A DNA stretch of 64,000 nucleotides, taken from NCBI GenBank assembly GCA_038501195.1, contig JBBPUQ010000005.1, positions 2,666,001-2,730,000 of the forward strand, read 5' to 3'. How positions within the stretch are numbered: the first letter of the stretch is position 1; each line of letters opens with the position of its first letter. Both the position numbers and the translations under genes were made by a program. Shown here one piece after another: positions 52,281 to 64,000 of the stretch. Origin of the DNA: Nemania diffusa (Eukaryota > Ascomycota > Sordariomycetes > Xylariales > Xylariaceae). The notes beneath the pieces were generated by a model, which was given only the letters and a program-made list of their open reading frames with translations, was not told where the DNA came from and did no database searches.

Positions 52281-52590
52281 TGTTAATAAAACTTTTTATA
52301 TATATATATATAAAAAGATTTAAAATAATTTATAAAGTTTAAAGTTTATTTTAAAGTTTTAAAATTTTATATTAATTTATATATATATTTTATAAAAAAA
52401 AATATAATTAAAAAAGTTATATATAAATTATTTATATATATATATATATAAAACTTATAAATTTTATAAATTTTAAAAAGTTTTTATATTTTTTAATTTT
52501 TTAATTATTTAATAAAAGTTTTAATTTAAGTTTTAATTATATATATTTAATATATATATATATAAGTTTTATTAAATTATTAATTTAATA
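52281..52590 (-). repeat. LTR of H copy 2 (left; 3' LTR in element polarity)
   Basis: 310 bp. It begins TGTTAATAAAAC, keeping the TG terminus, and ends TTTAATA. It contains TA-alternating tracts as in H copy 1. Confidence 0.9.
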
Positions 52591-55500
52591 TTAAAACCTT
52601 TTTTTTTTTTATATAGTAATTTTAATTTTAATATTAATTAGTTTTTTATTATTTTTTTTAATTATTTAATTAATTTATATATATTTTTAATTATTTAATT
52701 AGTTTATTTATATTAACTAGCTTTTTTAATATTTAATTAAGTATTTTTTTTATATAAATATTTATTAAATTATTTTTGTTATTAATTTATTATATTTTTA
52801 TAATTTTACAATTTTTATATATTTTTTAAAATAATATAATATTAATTATAAATTGTTTTTTTATATAGTTTTTAATTTAATTAAATATTTATTTAAAAAT
52901 TTAAAATTATTATATATAACTAATAATATAGTTAATAATTTTATTATATAAATAATTTTTTAAAAAGTTATATTAAATATAATAATATAGTTAAATTTAT
53001 TAACTATATTATATAATTTATTTATTAATATATTATATATAATTTATTTATATTTAATTAAATTTTAATAAAAAATATTACTTTTAATTATAAAAATGTT
53101 TTTTATATAGCTTTTATTAATTAATACAATTATTAATTTAATTTTAAAACTTAAATTTTTATTATTTATAAATATTTTATTAATAAAAATAAAAATTTTT
53201 ATATAATTAAAATTTAAAAATATATAATATAGTTTTTATTATATATTATTTATTTATTATTATATTTATATATTTACTATTTTAATATTATTTTTTAATA
53301 GTTTTTAAACTTATATAATAATTAATAAATTATATAATATTTTTAATTAATATATTATTAAAAATAATTTTTTATATAAAAATTAATAATATATAGTTGT
53401 TTAATTTATTTTTACTAAATAAAAAAAAAAATTTATTTATTTATTTAAATTTTATTTTTATTAAATTTAATAAAATGTTTAAATGTTAGTTTTATTTTTA
53501 GTTTTATATAAAATAATAGTTTAATTTTTTTTTATATAAAAACTTTTTAAATATAATATTAAAAATATTAATTATTTAGAATTTTATAATTATAAATGTA
53601 TTAAGTTTTTTTTTAATATATAATAAATATAAGTTATATATAAATATTTTTATATTTAATTTTAAATAATAATATTTATAATAAATTTTATATTAATATA
53701 ATTTTAATTTAATTAATTTATATAATAGTTATATAATTTAAAATATGATATTTATTAAATATTTGTTTTTTAGTTTTTTTAACAAATAAATATATATTTT
53801 TTGATTTAATTTATTATATAACTATATATATATTTAAAAGATATTTTAGTTTTATATATATATTATAATTTTAAATTAACAATAATTTTAAAATTATAAT
53901 AAATTATTAATTTATATATTAAATTATTAATATTTATATAAAAATTTAAACTTTGTTATTATTTTTATAATTTTATATAACTAATTTAAATTTTTTATAT
54001 AATTTAATTGTTTTATTTTTAATTTTTTATATAAATTTAGTTTATAATGTTTTTATTTAATTATATTAGTTTAAATTATATTATATAAACTAAAATATAT
54101 TTTAAATTATTAATATATTTATTTTAATTATATTTAATTATTTAAAAAATATATTTAATATAACAATTATATTATTATTTTTTAATTATATAGCTAAAAT
54201 ATAATTATTAACTTTTTTTATTATAAAATATTAATTATTAATAAATATAAATAATTTGTTTAATTTATTTTTATAATAAAGTTATAACTATTTAATAATT
54301 TAAAAAAAATTATATAAAAAGTTATTTTTTTTATATAATAAATTAAATATAGCTTTTTATTAATAATATAATTTAATTTATATATAATAAAATTTAATCA
54401 ATTTATTTGTTATATTAACTATAATATTATAATTTTTAATTATAAAATTTTTATATAGTTTTATTTAGTTTTTATATTTTTTTATATTATAATTTTATTT
54501 TAAAAAAAAAATATATATTTTATATAATAATAATAATTTATTTTTAATTTATATAGCTTAATTAATATTAACTTTTATATAAATATTTTTTAATATTTTT
54601 ATAACTTTTTATATAGTTTTTACTTTTTAAATAGTTTTTAATAAAAAAAATAAATTATTATTAATTTTAAAATAAATTTTAAAAACTAATAAAATAAATA
54701 TAAAACTATTTAGTTTAACTATATTATTTAAAACTTTTATAACTATTTATAATATTGTTTTTTTTTTAATATAATAATTGATTTTTTTATATAAAATATT
54801 AAATATATAATAAAATAATATATATATTTATTTAATTTTTTTAATAGTTTAATATATTTTAATAAATATTTTTTTATATAAAGTTTTAATTAATTATATA
54901 GTATTATAAAATTTTTTAAATAAAAAATTTATATTAAAATTATATATAATATAATTAAGTTGTTTTTAATATATTAAAATTTAATATTAGTATAATATAT
55001 TTTAAATATTATATATATTTCAAAATATTAAAAATTTAATTAATTAAAATAAAATATTTTTATTAATTATATATAAAATTAATTATTTATTAATTTATAT
55101 AATATTAATAATAATTTTATAATTAAAATTATATTTATTTTTTAATAAAAACTTAAATCTTTTTAAAACTTAATTATATATTTAATAATAATATTAAAAC
55201 TTTTTAATTTTTTAAAATATTAAAACATTAATATTATTATATTTAATTTTTTATAAGTTTTTTTATATAAAAATATTTAAATTAATAATATAATTTTTAA
55301 AACTTTTATTTTATAAAATAATTTATAATTTTTAATTAATTAATATTAAAAAACAAATGTTTTTATTTTTATATAATTAATATTATTATATTATTTTATT
55401 ATATAATTATATTTTATATATTATTAAAATAAATATATAATTAATTTATATTTTATAATAATAATAAAAATAAAATTAATATATTTAAAATATAAAATTT

Positions 55501-57702
55501 AATTAGTTTAATTAATATTAAAATAGTTATAATATTTATAATTTTAAAACTTTTTATATTATTAAATTAAATTGTTATATTATTTAAAATTTAACTTATT
55601 TATATAAAAAAGTTTTTTTATATAAAAGTTTTAATTTAAATGTTTTTAATAGTTAAAACTTTAGTTATATTAATATTTTATAATATATTTTAATATTTTA
55701 TATTATATTAACTATTTAAATAAAAATTATTTAATATTAACATTTAGTTTTAAATATATATATATTTTTTTTTTATTATATAATAAAATATATTAAATTT
55801 ATTAAAAATTAAACTGTTTTATTTTTAGTTTTAAAATTTAAATTATTATTAAATTTATTTTTATATAAAAAGTTTTTATTACTTTTATAATTTAATATAA
55901 ATATATTGTATTTTTTATATAATAAAACTTTTTATTTTAAAATATTATATATAATAAAATATTGCTTTGTTATTTTTTATTTTTTATTTATTTATAATTA
56001 ATATATTAATAACTAAACTCTTTATAAATAAACTATTTTTTGTTATTTTTATTATTTTTATTATATAATTGTTTTAAATATTTAATATTATATTATTTAT
56101 TAATAAAATAAATATTTAATATATAATAATAATTTATTTTTTAATTAAAAAAAACTTATAATATTAATTATAAATTAAAAAATAAAACTTTATATATAAA
56201 CTTTTAATTAATTAAATTAAATTTAAATTTAAATATATTAAAATATATTTATATAACTATTATATAAAGTAGTATTTTTTTATAATAATTAAATTTTAAA
56301 ATATATTATATAAATTAAAATTTATTAATTATAGTTTTTAATATTTCTAATATTATTTTTATTAAATTGTTTTATTTTATTTATATAAAAATAATAATAA
56401 TTTAATTAAGTTAATATTAATTCTAATTAATTATTATATTAAAACAATTATTAAATATTATATAAATTTTGTTTTATTTATATATTAAATTAATATAGTT
56501 AAAATAATACTATTTAATTTTTTTTTAATATAAAAAAAAATACTATATAATATTGTTTTTTAATAATTTTAAATTAATAATATATTAAAATAAAAATTTA
56601 AGCTTTATTATATAATATATTATATAATTTATTACTATAGTTTTAATTAAATCGTTATATTTTAATAAATATAATAAATTAAATTGTTTTAATTAAAATA
56701 TTATAAATAATTTAAATAAATAAAAATTTATATAATTAATTTTTATATATAAAAAAAAGTATAAAATATATAATAAAAATTTTAAAAATAAATATAAATT
56801 TTTAAGTTTTTATTTATATAAAAAAGAAAATATTTAATTATTTATATTAAATACTATAATATATATTAATATTGTTAATTTTAATATAATTAATTATAAT
56901 ATTAAATAATTTATTTATATAACTAAAAGTTCTAATATATTTATTAATATAAATATTAAAACTAAAATTGTTTAAACAATATATATGTTTTTTTTTTTTT
57001 TATATAAAACAACTAAGTTTATAAATTTTTTATTTAAAAACAATTTTTAAAATTAAATATTTACTTTTTATTTAAATATAATAAATAGTTTTATTTTAAA
57101 TAAATAATTAATATAACAAAATTAATATATAGTTTAATTATTAAAATTTATTTTAATTAATTATATAAAGTAATTGTTTTTAATCTTTAATTATATATAC
57201 TTTAATAAATATTAAACTATATATATAGTTATATATATTTTTTTAAATAGCTTGTTTAAATTAATTATAATATTTTATTATTTCAAATTAGTTTTTTTTT
57301 TAAAATTTTAAATAAAATAATAATTTTTTTGTTTATATTTTTATATATAAGTTTATTATTAAAGTTTCTATAATTTAAAATAATAAAAAGTGCAAGTTTT
57401 AATATAAATATAGCTATTTAAAATAATTTTGCTATTGTTATAATAATAAAATTTTTTATAATTTTATTTGTTATTTAATTGTTTAATTATATAAAAATAA
57501 AGTTAATATATTATATAATATTTTATTATTATAATAATTTAAATTAATATACTTTTTATTTTTATAATAAAAATTACTATATATTTTTTTTATTATATAA
57601 AAAGTTTAAAAATTAAATATAAAAGTTATTTTTAATAAATAATATTAATTTTATTTTTTTTATTTTGTTAATTTGTAATTATATTTAATAATTACTAATT
57701 AA
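52591..57702 (-). mobile_element. H copy 2 internal region, degraded
   Basis: The complement of H copy 1's 9475-14983, without the solo LTR. Stops are dense in all frames and no motif is readable here. Its assignment to Copia rests on the tail in copy 1. Confidence 0.75.
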
Positions 57703-58009
57703 TATTAATAAAACATTTTATATATATATATATAAAATAATTTAAAATAATTTATAAAGTTTAAAGTTTATTTTTAAGTTTTAAAGTTTTATATTAATTT
57801 ATATATATATTTTATAAAAAAAATATAACTAAAAAAGTTATATATAAGTTATTTATATATATATATATATAAAACTTATAAATTTTATAAATTTTAATAA
57901 GTTTTTATATTTTTTATTTATTTAATTATTTAATAAAAGTTTTAATTTAAATTTTAGTTATATATATTTAATATATATATATAAGTTTTATTAAATTATT
58001 AATTTAATA
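57703..58009 (-). repeat. LTR of H copy 2 (right; 5' LTR in element polarity)
   Basis: 307 bp, paired with 52281-52590. The right boundary is fixed by TAAAT at 58010-58014. Confidence 0.9.
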
Positions 58010-58014
58010 TAAAT

Positions 58015-59428
58015 TGTATTATTTTTTATTATTATTATATTTTTAAAATTAATTCTTTTAAAATTTAAAAAATAATTTAATATATTAAAAATATATAAAA
58101 AAAACTTTTAAATTTATTATAGCTAAATTTCTTAATAAATAAATTAATAAATTTTTTTTTTATAAATTAAAAATTTTTTTAATTTAAATTATTAAAATTT
58201 TTAAATATTAATTTTTTTTTTTTATAATTTTAAACTTGTTTTTTTTAAAATTTTTTTTTTATATTGTTGTTTTATATATTTTATTTTTTATTTTATAATT
58301 TTGTTAATATTTAATTACAATTTAATAATTCTTTTAATAATTATATTTAAAATTTAATTATTAAATTTATTTTTAAAAAAAAACAAACTAGTATTTATAT
58401 TATATTATATAATTAATAATGTTAAAAAAAATTTTATTATTATTTATATAAATGTTTGTTTTAAAATATTTATAAAAGTTATTTTATAAGCTTTTTTAAG
58501 TATTTTTTTATTATTTGTTTTATTTAAAATTGTTATAATTTTTTTTTTTTTTTTTTTAATAAAACTATTTTTAACAATTTTATTATTTTTAATTAATAAG
58601 TTTGTTTTTATTTTGTGTTTTTTATAAATTTTTTACTAGTTTTTATAATATTTTAAACTATTATTTTATAATATAATTTAAAAGTTATAATATAATAGCT
58701 TAATATATTATAAATAATTTTAATGTTATAAATATTTTAATATTTAATAGTTTAAACAAAATAAATAGTTTAAAATTTTTATTTAAAATTAATAATAAGT
58801 TTAAAAAGTTCAATAATATTAATGTTTTTAATATTTATTTTAATAATTTTATTTAGTTATTTATTAGTTTATTTAATAAACTTTTTAATAAGTTTTATTA
58901 TTATTAAATATATAAAGTTTTTATATTTTTATTTATATTTAAATTTAAAAATTTGTTATATTATTATATTAAGCTTTTTTAATTTATTATATTATTTATT
59001 AATTGTTTTATTTGTTTTTATATATATTAATTTATAGTTAAAATATATTGTTTTATATATTTATTTAATATATATTATAATGTTTTACTATTATATTATA
59101 GTTTTATTTAATAATTCAATAAAACATTTATTAAAAAATAATAAACTTAATAATTAATATATTTAAAGAATTAATATTTATATTTGCAAATTTTACTATT
59201 ATTAATATATTTAGTTATTTTAATTAAAAAGTTTATTTAAATTGAAAACTTAAATAAATTTATAAGTTTTTATTATATACTTTTATAATAAAGTTTTTTT
59301 TTTATAAATAACAATTATTAAAAAAGTAAAAAATAATTACAATAAAAGTTATTATTTTAACAATTTTATTAATTATATATATATAGTTTATTATTTAAAA
59401 AAATATATAAATTAATAAAACTTTTAAT
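58015..59428 (-). mobile_element. P copy 2 internal region right of H copy 2
   Basis: The complement of about 6120-7550 of P copy 1, and direct homologue of 4861-5795. It is the 5' part of P in element polarity. A 71-codon open frame at 58822-59037 on the plus strand lies antisense to the inferred P coding strand and is almost all L, I, F, Y, N and S. I treat it as a chance product of AT-richness. Confidence 0.75.
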
Positions 59429-59592
59429 TGTTAAATTTAATATATATATTTTAATACTATATTAATAATTAGTTTTAATTTAAAGCATTTATTTAATAAG
59501 CTTTTTTTTATATATTATATAAACTATTTATTATTAATTATATTTTTTATATATAATTTTTAAACTTTTTAAAAAAAAGCTTAAATTTAATA
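59429..59592 (-). repeat. LTR of P copy 2 (right; 5' LTR in element polarity)
   Basis: 164 bp, begins TGTTAAATTTAA and ends AAATTTAATA. It lacks about 20 bp (an ATATAATTAATAT-like stretch) present in the left LTR. The sequence after it continues the E2 LTR. Confidence 0.8.
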
Positions 59593-59735
59593 AAACTAAT
59601 TTATGTTAATAAATTAAATAAATAAATAAAGTTATTAAATTTTTAATTTAATTTAATATAATTTATTATTTAATTATTTAATAATATAATTAAAATAATT
59701 TAAATATTAACTGTTATTTATTATAACTTAAATTA
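59593..59735 (+). repeat. Right remainder of the E2 3' LTR
   Basis: AAACTAATTTATGTTAATAA and following bases align with the middle and end of E LTRs, after the AAAYT target of P copy 2. The similarity is weaker than among other copies, with indels toward the right, so the end near 59735 is approximate. Confidence 0.6.
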
Positions 59736-62045
59736 AACAATAATAATTTAATAAGTTTTTATTAAATATTGTTATAAACTTTTTAAATAAATAAACATTT
59801 ATTAATTTATTTTTTGTTTTAATAGTTTTATTTAAAAAGCAAAAATATTTAAGTTAAAATAAACTTAACTTTTATAAAAATATTTAAATGTTAATTTTAA
59901 CAACAAAATTTTTAAAGCTAATATTAATTTAAACTTTATATATAAAAAGTTTTATAATAAAATTATTAAAGCTATTTATAATTATTAACAATTGTTTAAA
60001 TAAAATTAAAAAAATCAAGTTTTAAATATAGTTAATTTTTAAAAAAGCTTTTATTTTAAGAATAAATTTAATAAAACTAAAAAAAAAACTAAATTTTTTT
60101 AAAATAGCAAATATAAAAAATTAACTAATAATTACAAAAAAATATATTAAAATAATAATATTTGTTTTAGTTATAAAAAAAAAAAACATATAGTTAAATA
60201 ATATTTTAAAAAAAATAATATATTAACTATTTAAAAAATAAAAAATAATAATAAATTAAATTTAATAAATTTTCTAGTTTTAAAAATTTAAAAAATAAAT
60301 AAAACTAATAAAAACTTTTACATTAGTTTAAATATTTATTATAACTAATTTAAATAATTTAAATAATTTATTAAACTTTTTTTAAATTATATAAATATAA
60401 ATTAATAAAATTAATATTATAATTACTATTTTATATAATATTAAAGTTTAAATTAATTTATTAATTAATTAATAATTAATTGAAAAAATTAAATATTAAT
60501 TTAAAGCTAAAATTATTAAGTTAAAAAACTTAATATTATTAATTAATTATTATAATAAAATAATTAATAAAATAAACTAAATATTAAAAACTATTTTAAA
60601 AATAAATAAAGATTATTTTTTTAATTAAAAATTAAAAATTATTAATATTAATTATGAAATAATAATTAGTTTATATTAGCTATTAAAATAAAATATTTTA
60701 ATAAATTATTAATATATATAACTTATATAATTTAATAATATTTTTACTTTTATATAATTTTTTTTTATAATTACTGTTTTATTAAAAATTAAAACTAATA
60801 TAATAAAACAATTAAAAAGTAATATTATATTTTATAATAAAACAAAATAAACTTAAAAATAAAAACTAAACTAAAAAAAAATAATTTTAAATATTACTAT
60901 AAAATATTATAAAATAATATATTAACTAATAATATAACTTAAAATTTTAAAACTTAAGCTATTAATATAGAAATTATTGCTTAATTAAAATAAAACTATA
61001 TAAACAATTTAAATCAAGCTTGTTAAAAAAAGCTTAATATATTTAATAAATTAATTTTAATTTTATATATTATAAAAATATTTAATATTAATTAAATAAT
61101 TAATATTAACATTTTATATAAAAAACAATAAAAAACTTTTAATAATAAATTAATATTGTTTTTATTTAATAAAAACTTTAAATATATTAAATTAATAAAA
61201 TAGTTAATATTTAAAAAACTAGTTTATTTAAAAAAAATTTTTTTGTAAAATTTAATTAATTAAAATATTATTATTTTAATTTAGTTAAAATATAATTTTA
61301 AAACTTAATAATAAATTTAAAAATAATAGCTTTTTATAATATTATATATTAGTTTAATATATTTTTTAAAAAAAAATAAAAATAAAAAAATTATTAAAAT
61401 TAAAGTTTATTAAATTAAATATAAACTTAAATATAACATTTGTTTTATTTCTATTTAAGTTTTATTTAATTAATAAAAAATTTTATATTAATTTTTAATA
61501 AAAAAACTAGTTTTGAAAAAATTAAATTATTTAAATTTTTAACTTTAAAAATATATTATTTAATTGTTATAAATTAAAAATATATTTAAAATTTAATATT
61601 TTTAAAACTTTTAATTAATTATTACTAATAGTTAAATTTTACTTTTTAACTGCTTTTTAAATTAAATTAAAAACTTTTTATTAAATAGTTTTATTATTTA
61701 ATTTAAAAATAAAACTTATATAATAATAAAATTTTATTAATATTTAATTTTATAATTTATTTAATTAATTTATTAATATATATATTAATAATATTTTAAT
61801 TTATTTTAATAAAACTTTAAAATATTAAAAATAATATAAAAAAATAATATATTATTTATATAAAACTAACTTTTAAACTAATATTTATAAATTTTATTTT
61901 AAAGTTATTATAGTTAATAATTTAAATATAATTTTAAAAACTAGTTAAAATATTAAAAAAAATCTAAAAAAAATTAAAACTATTTTAAATTAAAAATTCG
62001 AAAATTTTAAAACTATAATATTAATCTAATTATTTTTAAAATTTT
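59736..62045 (+). mobile_element. Degraded retroelement fragment Q with relict gag
   Basis: 2.3 kb of A-rich plus-strand sequence with no other copy noticed in the window. A relict CCHC zinc knuckle at 60163-60207 marks it as a retroelement gag region in plus orientation. It is cut on the left by the E2 LTR end and on the right by the 5' LTR of E3. No LTR of its own is visible. It could belong to any LTR family; I did not find it collinear with E, P or H. Confidence 0.5.
60163..60207 (+). pseudogene. Relict gag zinc knuckle (CX2CX4HX4C)
   Basis: The codons from 60163 read C-F-S-Y-K-K-K-K-H-I-V-K-stop-Y-F. Changing the two Y (TAT) back to C (TGT) by reversing TG-to-TA gives C-x2-C-x4-H-x4-C, the nucleocapsid zinc knuckle of retroelement Gag. 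The first C and the H are still present. The spacing is exact, which is unlikely by chance in this composition, but it is a single short motif. Confidence 0.55.
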
Positions 62046-62271
62046 TAATATAAACAAATATAAAAGTTTTAAAAAATAAATTTTTAAAAACTATTTTATA
62101 TATATTTATAGCACTAGTTTTATTTAAAACTATTTTATATTAATAAATTAAATAAATAAAAAAAGTTTTTAAGTTTTTTTTTTTGATTTAATTTTATAAG
62201 TTTATTTTTTTTAATTTATATTATACTTTTATAAATTTAAATATAAATACTACTTATAGTAAACTTTACTA
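62046..62271 (+). repeat. 5' LTR of E3
   Basis: 226 bp, begins TAATATAA and ends CTTTACTA. The bases on its two sides (ATTTT and AATAA) do not form a TSD, as expected when internal sequence follows on the right. It interrupts Q. Confidence 0.88.
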
Positions 62272-64000
62272 AATAATATAATAAATCTTATAATTATACA
62301 ACTTTATATTTTTCGTTCTTTTTTTTTACTAGTAAATTATATATTATTTATAATATATTGTTTAAAATATTTTATTTAAATTAAATTTTTATTATTTAAA
62401 TATTTTAATTTTAATATATATATTATAATAAAATTTTCTACTTTTTTAAATAATATATATATTTTTAGCAATATATTATTATATTTAGATTAAATTTTTA
62501 TTATTTAAATATAACATCGATTAAATTTAATAAATCTTTTTTATTAAATAATCAATTATTATTAAAGTTTTTATAAATTAATATAAATTAATATAAAAAT
62601 TTTTATATTATTTTTATTCTTTTATATTTTTATATATTAAAATAGTTATATTAACTTTTTTTAATTATATTTAATTATAGTTAATATTTATAATATTTTT
62701 AACTAATAGCTTTTTAAATACTAGTTTATTTTATATTTAAATAATAACAATTGTATTAAAATTTTATTATATATAGTTAAATCTAGCTTTATTATATTTT
62801 TTTTATTTTTTTTATATAATTTAAATTATTATATATTTATTTTATTAATTAAATAATTTTATAAAATTTATTAATTTATATATATATATTTATTTAATTA
62901 GCAGTTAATAATTAAATGTTTTTATAAAGCTTATATTATATTTTATATTTTTAAAAAATATTTTAGTTTTATTTTTTTGTTATATTAATATAACTATTTA
63001 ATTATTTTATTTATTTTGTTATATTATTTTATTATATTTTTATTATATATATTAAACAAAAATATAAAAAAATATATTTATAAAAAAAAACAAAAGTTTT
63101 TTTATAATTAAAAAGTTTTATTTATTTGTTACTATTAAAAATTTTATATTAAAATTAATTAAATTTAATATAATAAAACTTTTATAATAATTTAATTTTT
63201 AATTATAACTAAAGTTTTATAGTAATATTATTTTAATATTTTAAAAATTTTAAAAGTTTTAATTTTTATATATATAGCTATATATAAAATAAAAATTATA
63301 AACTATAAATAATATATTATTTAACTTTAAAATAAATAAAAATATAAATATTAAAATAAAAACAATATTTTAAAAGTTTAATAATAATTGTTATATTTAA
63401 AAATATTTTTAAAACAAATTTAATAACTAAAAAAAAAAAAACTATAAAATAAACAAAATATTTAATATAATATATAAATATATAACAAATAAAAAAAATA
63501 TTTTTATTTTATAAAATATAATAAATATAATAGCAAATAATATATAAGCAATAATAACAAGATTTATAATTTAATAATAAATAATTATAAATTTTATAAA
63601 TACTATTATAATAATAACTAAACTAATTTTTAAAATATTAATATTAACTATAAATTATAACAATTTTATTAATTGTTTTAACTATATTTATAATAGTTTT
63701 ATTAGTTTATATATATTATTTATATTTATATAACTTTTATTTTTATTTATAAATAAATTTTATAAAAAAACAAACCTTTTGTTGTAAAAAATATTTTAAA
63801 AAACAAAATATATTTTATTATTAACTTTTATATTAAAAATAAATATAAAAAAACTTGCAATTATATAAACATTAAAAAAGCACTTTTTTAAAGCTTTATT
63901 AATATTAATAGCAAAATTTGCTAATTTAGCAATAGTTACTATAAATATATTTATATAATATATATTTATAATATTAAATAATATATCTTTTTTAGCTATA
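62272..64000 (+). mobile_element. E3: 5' internal region of an E element, cut by the window end
   Basis: It matches 26649-28370 of E1 and 23725-26420 of E0. It starts AATAATATAATAAATC after the LTR, like E1. Slightly more C survives here than in E1 (for example TTTTTCGTTC near 62312 and ATCGATTAAA near 62516). The rest of the element should lie beyond 64000. Confidence 0.85.

Larger units (their letters stand above)
52276..58014 (-). mobile_element. Ty1/Copia retrotransposon H, copy 2 (5729 bp), TAAAT TSD
   Basis: The LTRs are 52281-52590 and 57703-58009, in reverse orientation to H copy 1, with TAAAT at 52276-52280 and 58010-58014. It is inserted in P copy 2 at the point equivalent to about 7555 of P copy 1, a different site from H copy 1, so it is an independent insertion. 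It is more strongly AT-converted than H copy 1: the Copia tail seen at 14719-14886 is unreadable in the homologous 52600-52900. The minus-strand run of A ending in GG next to 52590 matches a polypurine tract. Confidence 0.9.
22953..59597 (-). mobile_element. LTR retrotransposon P, copy 2, split by E0 and H copy 2
   Basis: The LTRs are 22958-23142 (185 bp) and 59429-59592 (164 bp, with a deletion of about 20 bp). Internal pieces are 23143-23498, 47501-52280 and 58015-59428, giving about 6.9 kb without the nested insertions. It is the reverse complement of P copy 1 throughout. The target duplication reads AAATT (22953-22957) and AAACT (59593-59597), equal apart from one C/T. The flanks rejoin to match the E LTR sequence TTTAAAACTATTTTATATT, so P inserted into the 3' LTR of E2. 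Orientation is inferred from the purine-rich minus strand and the relict RT block at 51404-51418. Confidence 0.85.

Noticed and set aside
58822..59037. A 71-codon open reading frame on the plus strand encoding a Leu/Ile/Phe/Tyr-rich hydrophobic peptide.
   Set aside because: It lies inside the degraded P copy 2, antisense to the inferred coding strand. The homologous stretch at 5183-5398 has in-frame stops. The composition is what random T-rich sequence gives, with no ribosomal, promoter or family evidence.
1..64000. Mitochondrial, apicoplast or other naturally AT-rich genome.
   Set aside because: No organellar genes, tRNAs or rRNAs are readable, and there are no long open frames, which compact AT-rich organelle or Plasmodium-type genomes would have. 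Mutation is of RIP type and the content is nested LTR elements.

Overview
This window looks like an AT-isochore of a filamentous ascomycete fungus (Pezizomycotina): a gene-free block of nested transposable elements degraded by repeat-induced point mutation (RIP). I infer this from four things. Base composition is extremely A+T-rich and dominated by TpA. Stop codons occur in all frames, and the only open frame of any length is a low-complexity artefact. Repeat copies differ mainly by C/T and G/A. In relict reverse-transcriptase motifs, GAT codons preceded by T have become AAT, which is the TG-to-TA change RIP makes on the opposite strand. I see no host gene, tRNA, rRNA, CRISPR array, operon or replication origin. 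The genus cannot be named from this sequence.

Layout. 1-1774: unassigned AT-rich DNA with one solo LTR (1152-1377). 1775-4800: repeat 'F', copy 1. 4801-5979: minus-strand fragment of retrotransposon 'P', forming a large palindrome with the start of plus-strand P copy 1 (5952-19173). P copy 1 is interrupted by a Ty1/Copia element 'H' copy 1 (9167-15293), which carries its own solo LTR. 19174-22366: F copy 2, with a nearly unmutated solo LTR. 22380-22957 and 59593-59735: the split 3' end of a Ty3/Gypsy-like 'E' element (E2). Inside its LTR sit a solo LTR (22692-22917) and a minus-strand P copy 2 (22958-59592). P copy 2 contains a second E element (E0, 23499-47495) and H copy 2 (52281-58009, minus). 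E0 in turn contains a solo LTR (23940-24165), a hAT-type MITE (25515-26207), a complete E element inserted into its own relative (E1, 26423-34572) and a different LTR element 'C' (39091-46110). 59736-62045: fragment 'Q', with a relict gag zinc knuckle. 62046-64000: 5' LTR and 5' internal part of another E element (E3), running off the window.

Almost every insertion is closed by a target-site duplication (TSD) read directly from both flanks. LTR elements have 5 bp: AATAT, TATTA, ATAAT, TTTTT, TATTT (twice), TAATT, TTAAT, TTTAT, TAAAT, and AAAYT with one transition. The MITE has 8 bp, TAAATATA. Several insertions can also be checked against an uninterrupted paralogue in the same window. The nesting therefore gives a relative order: E2, then P copy 2, then E0 and H2, then E1, C, the solo LTR and the MITE inside E0.

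The only stretches with appreciable G+C are young or short mobile pieces: the solo LTRs, the MITE, the 3' end of H1 and the centre of the palindrome. No active or novel gene system is supported. The interest lies in the readable nesting history, the RIP gradient, the unusual MITE, and small rearrangements that postdate RIP. Base composition and identities were judged by eye, not computed.
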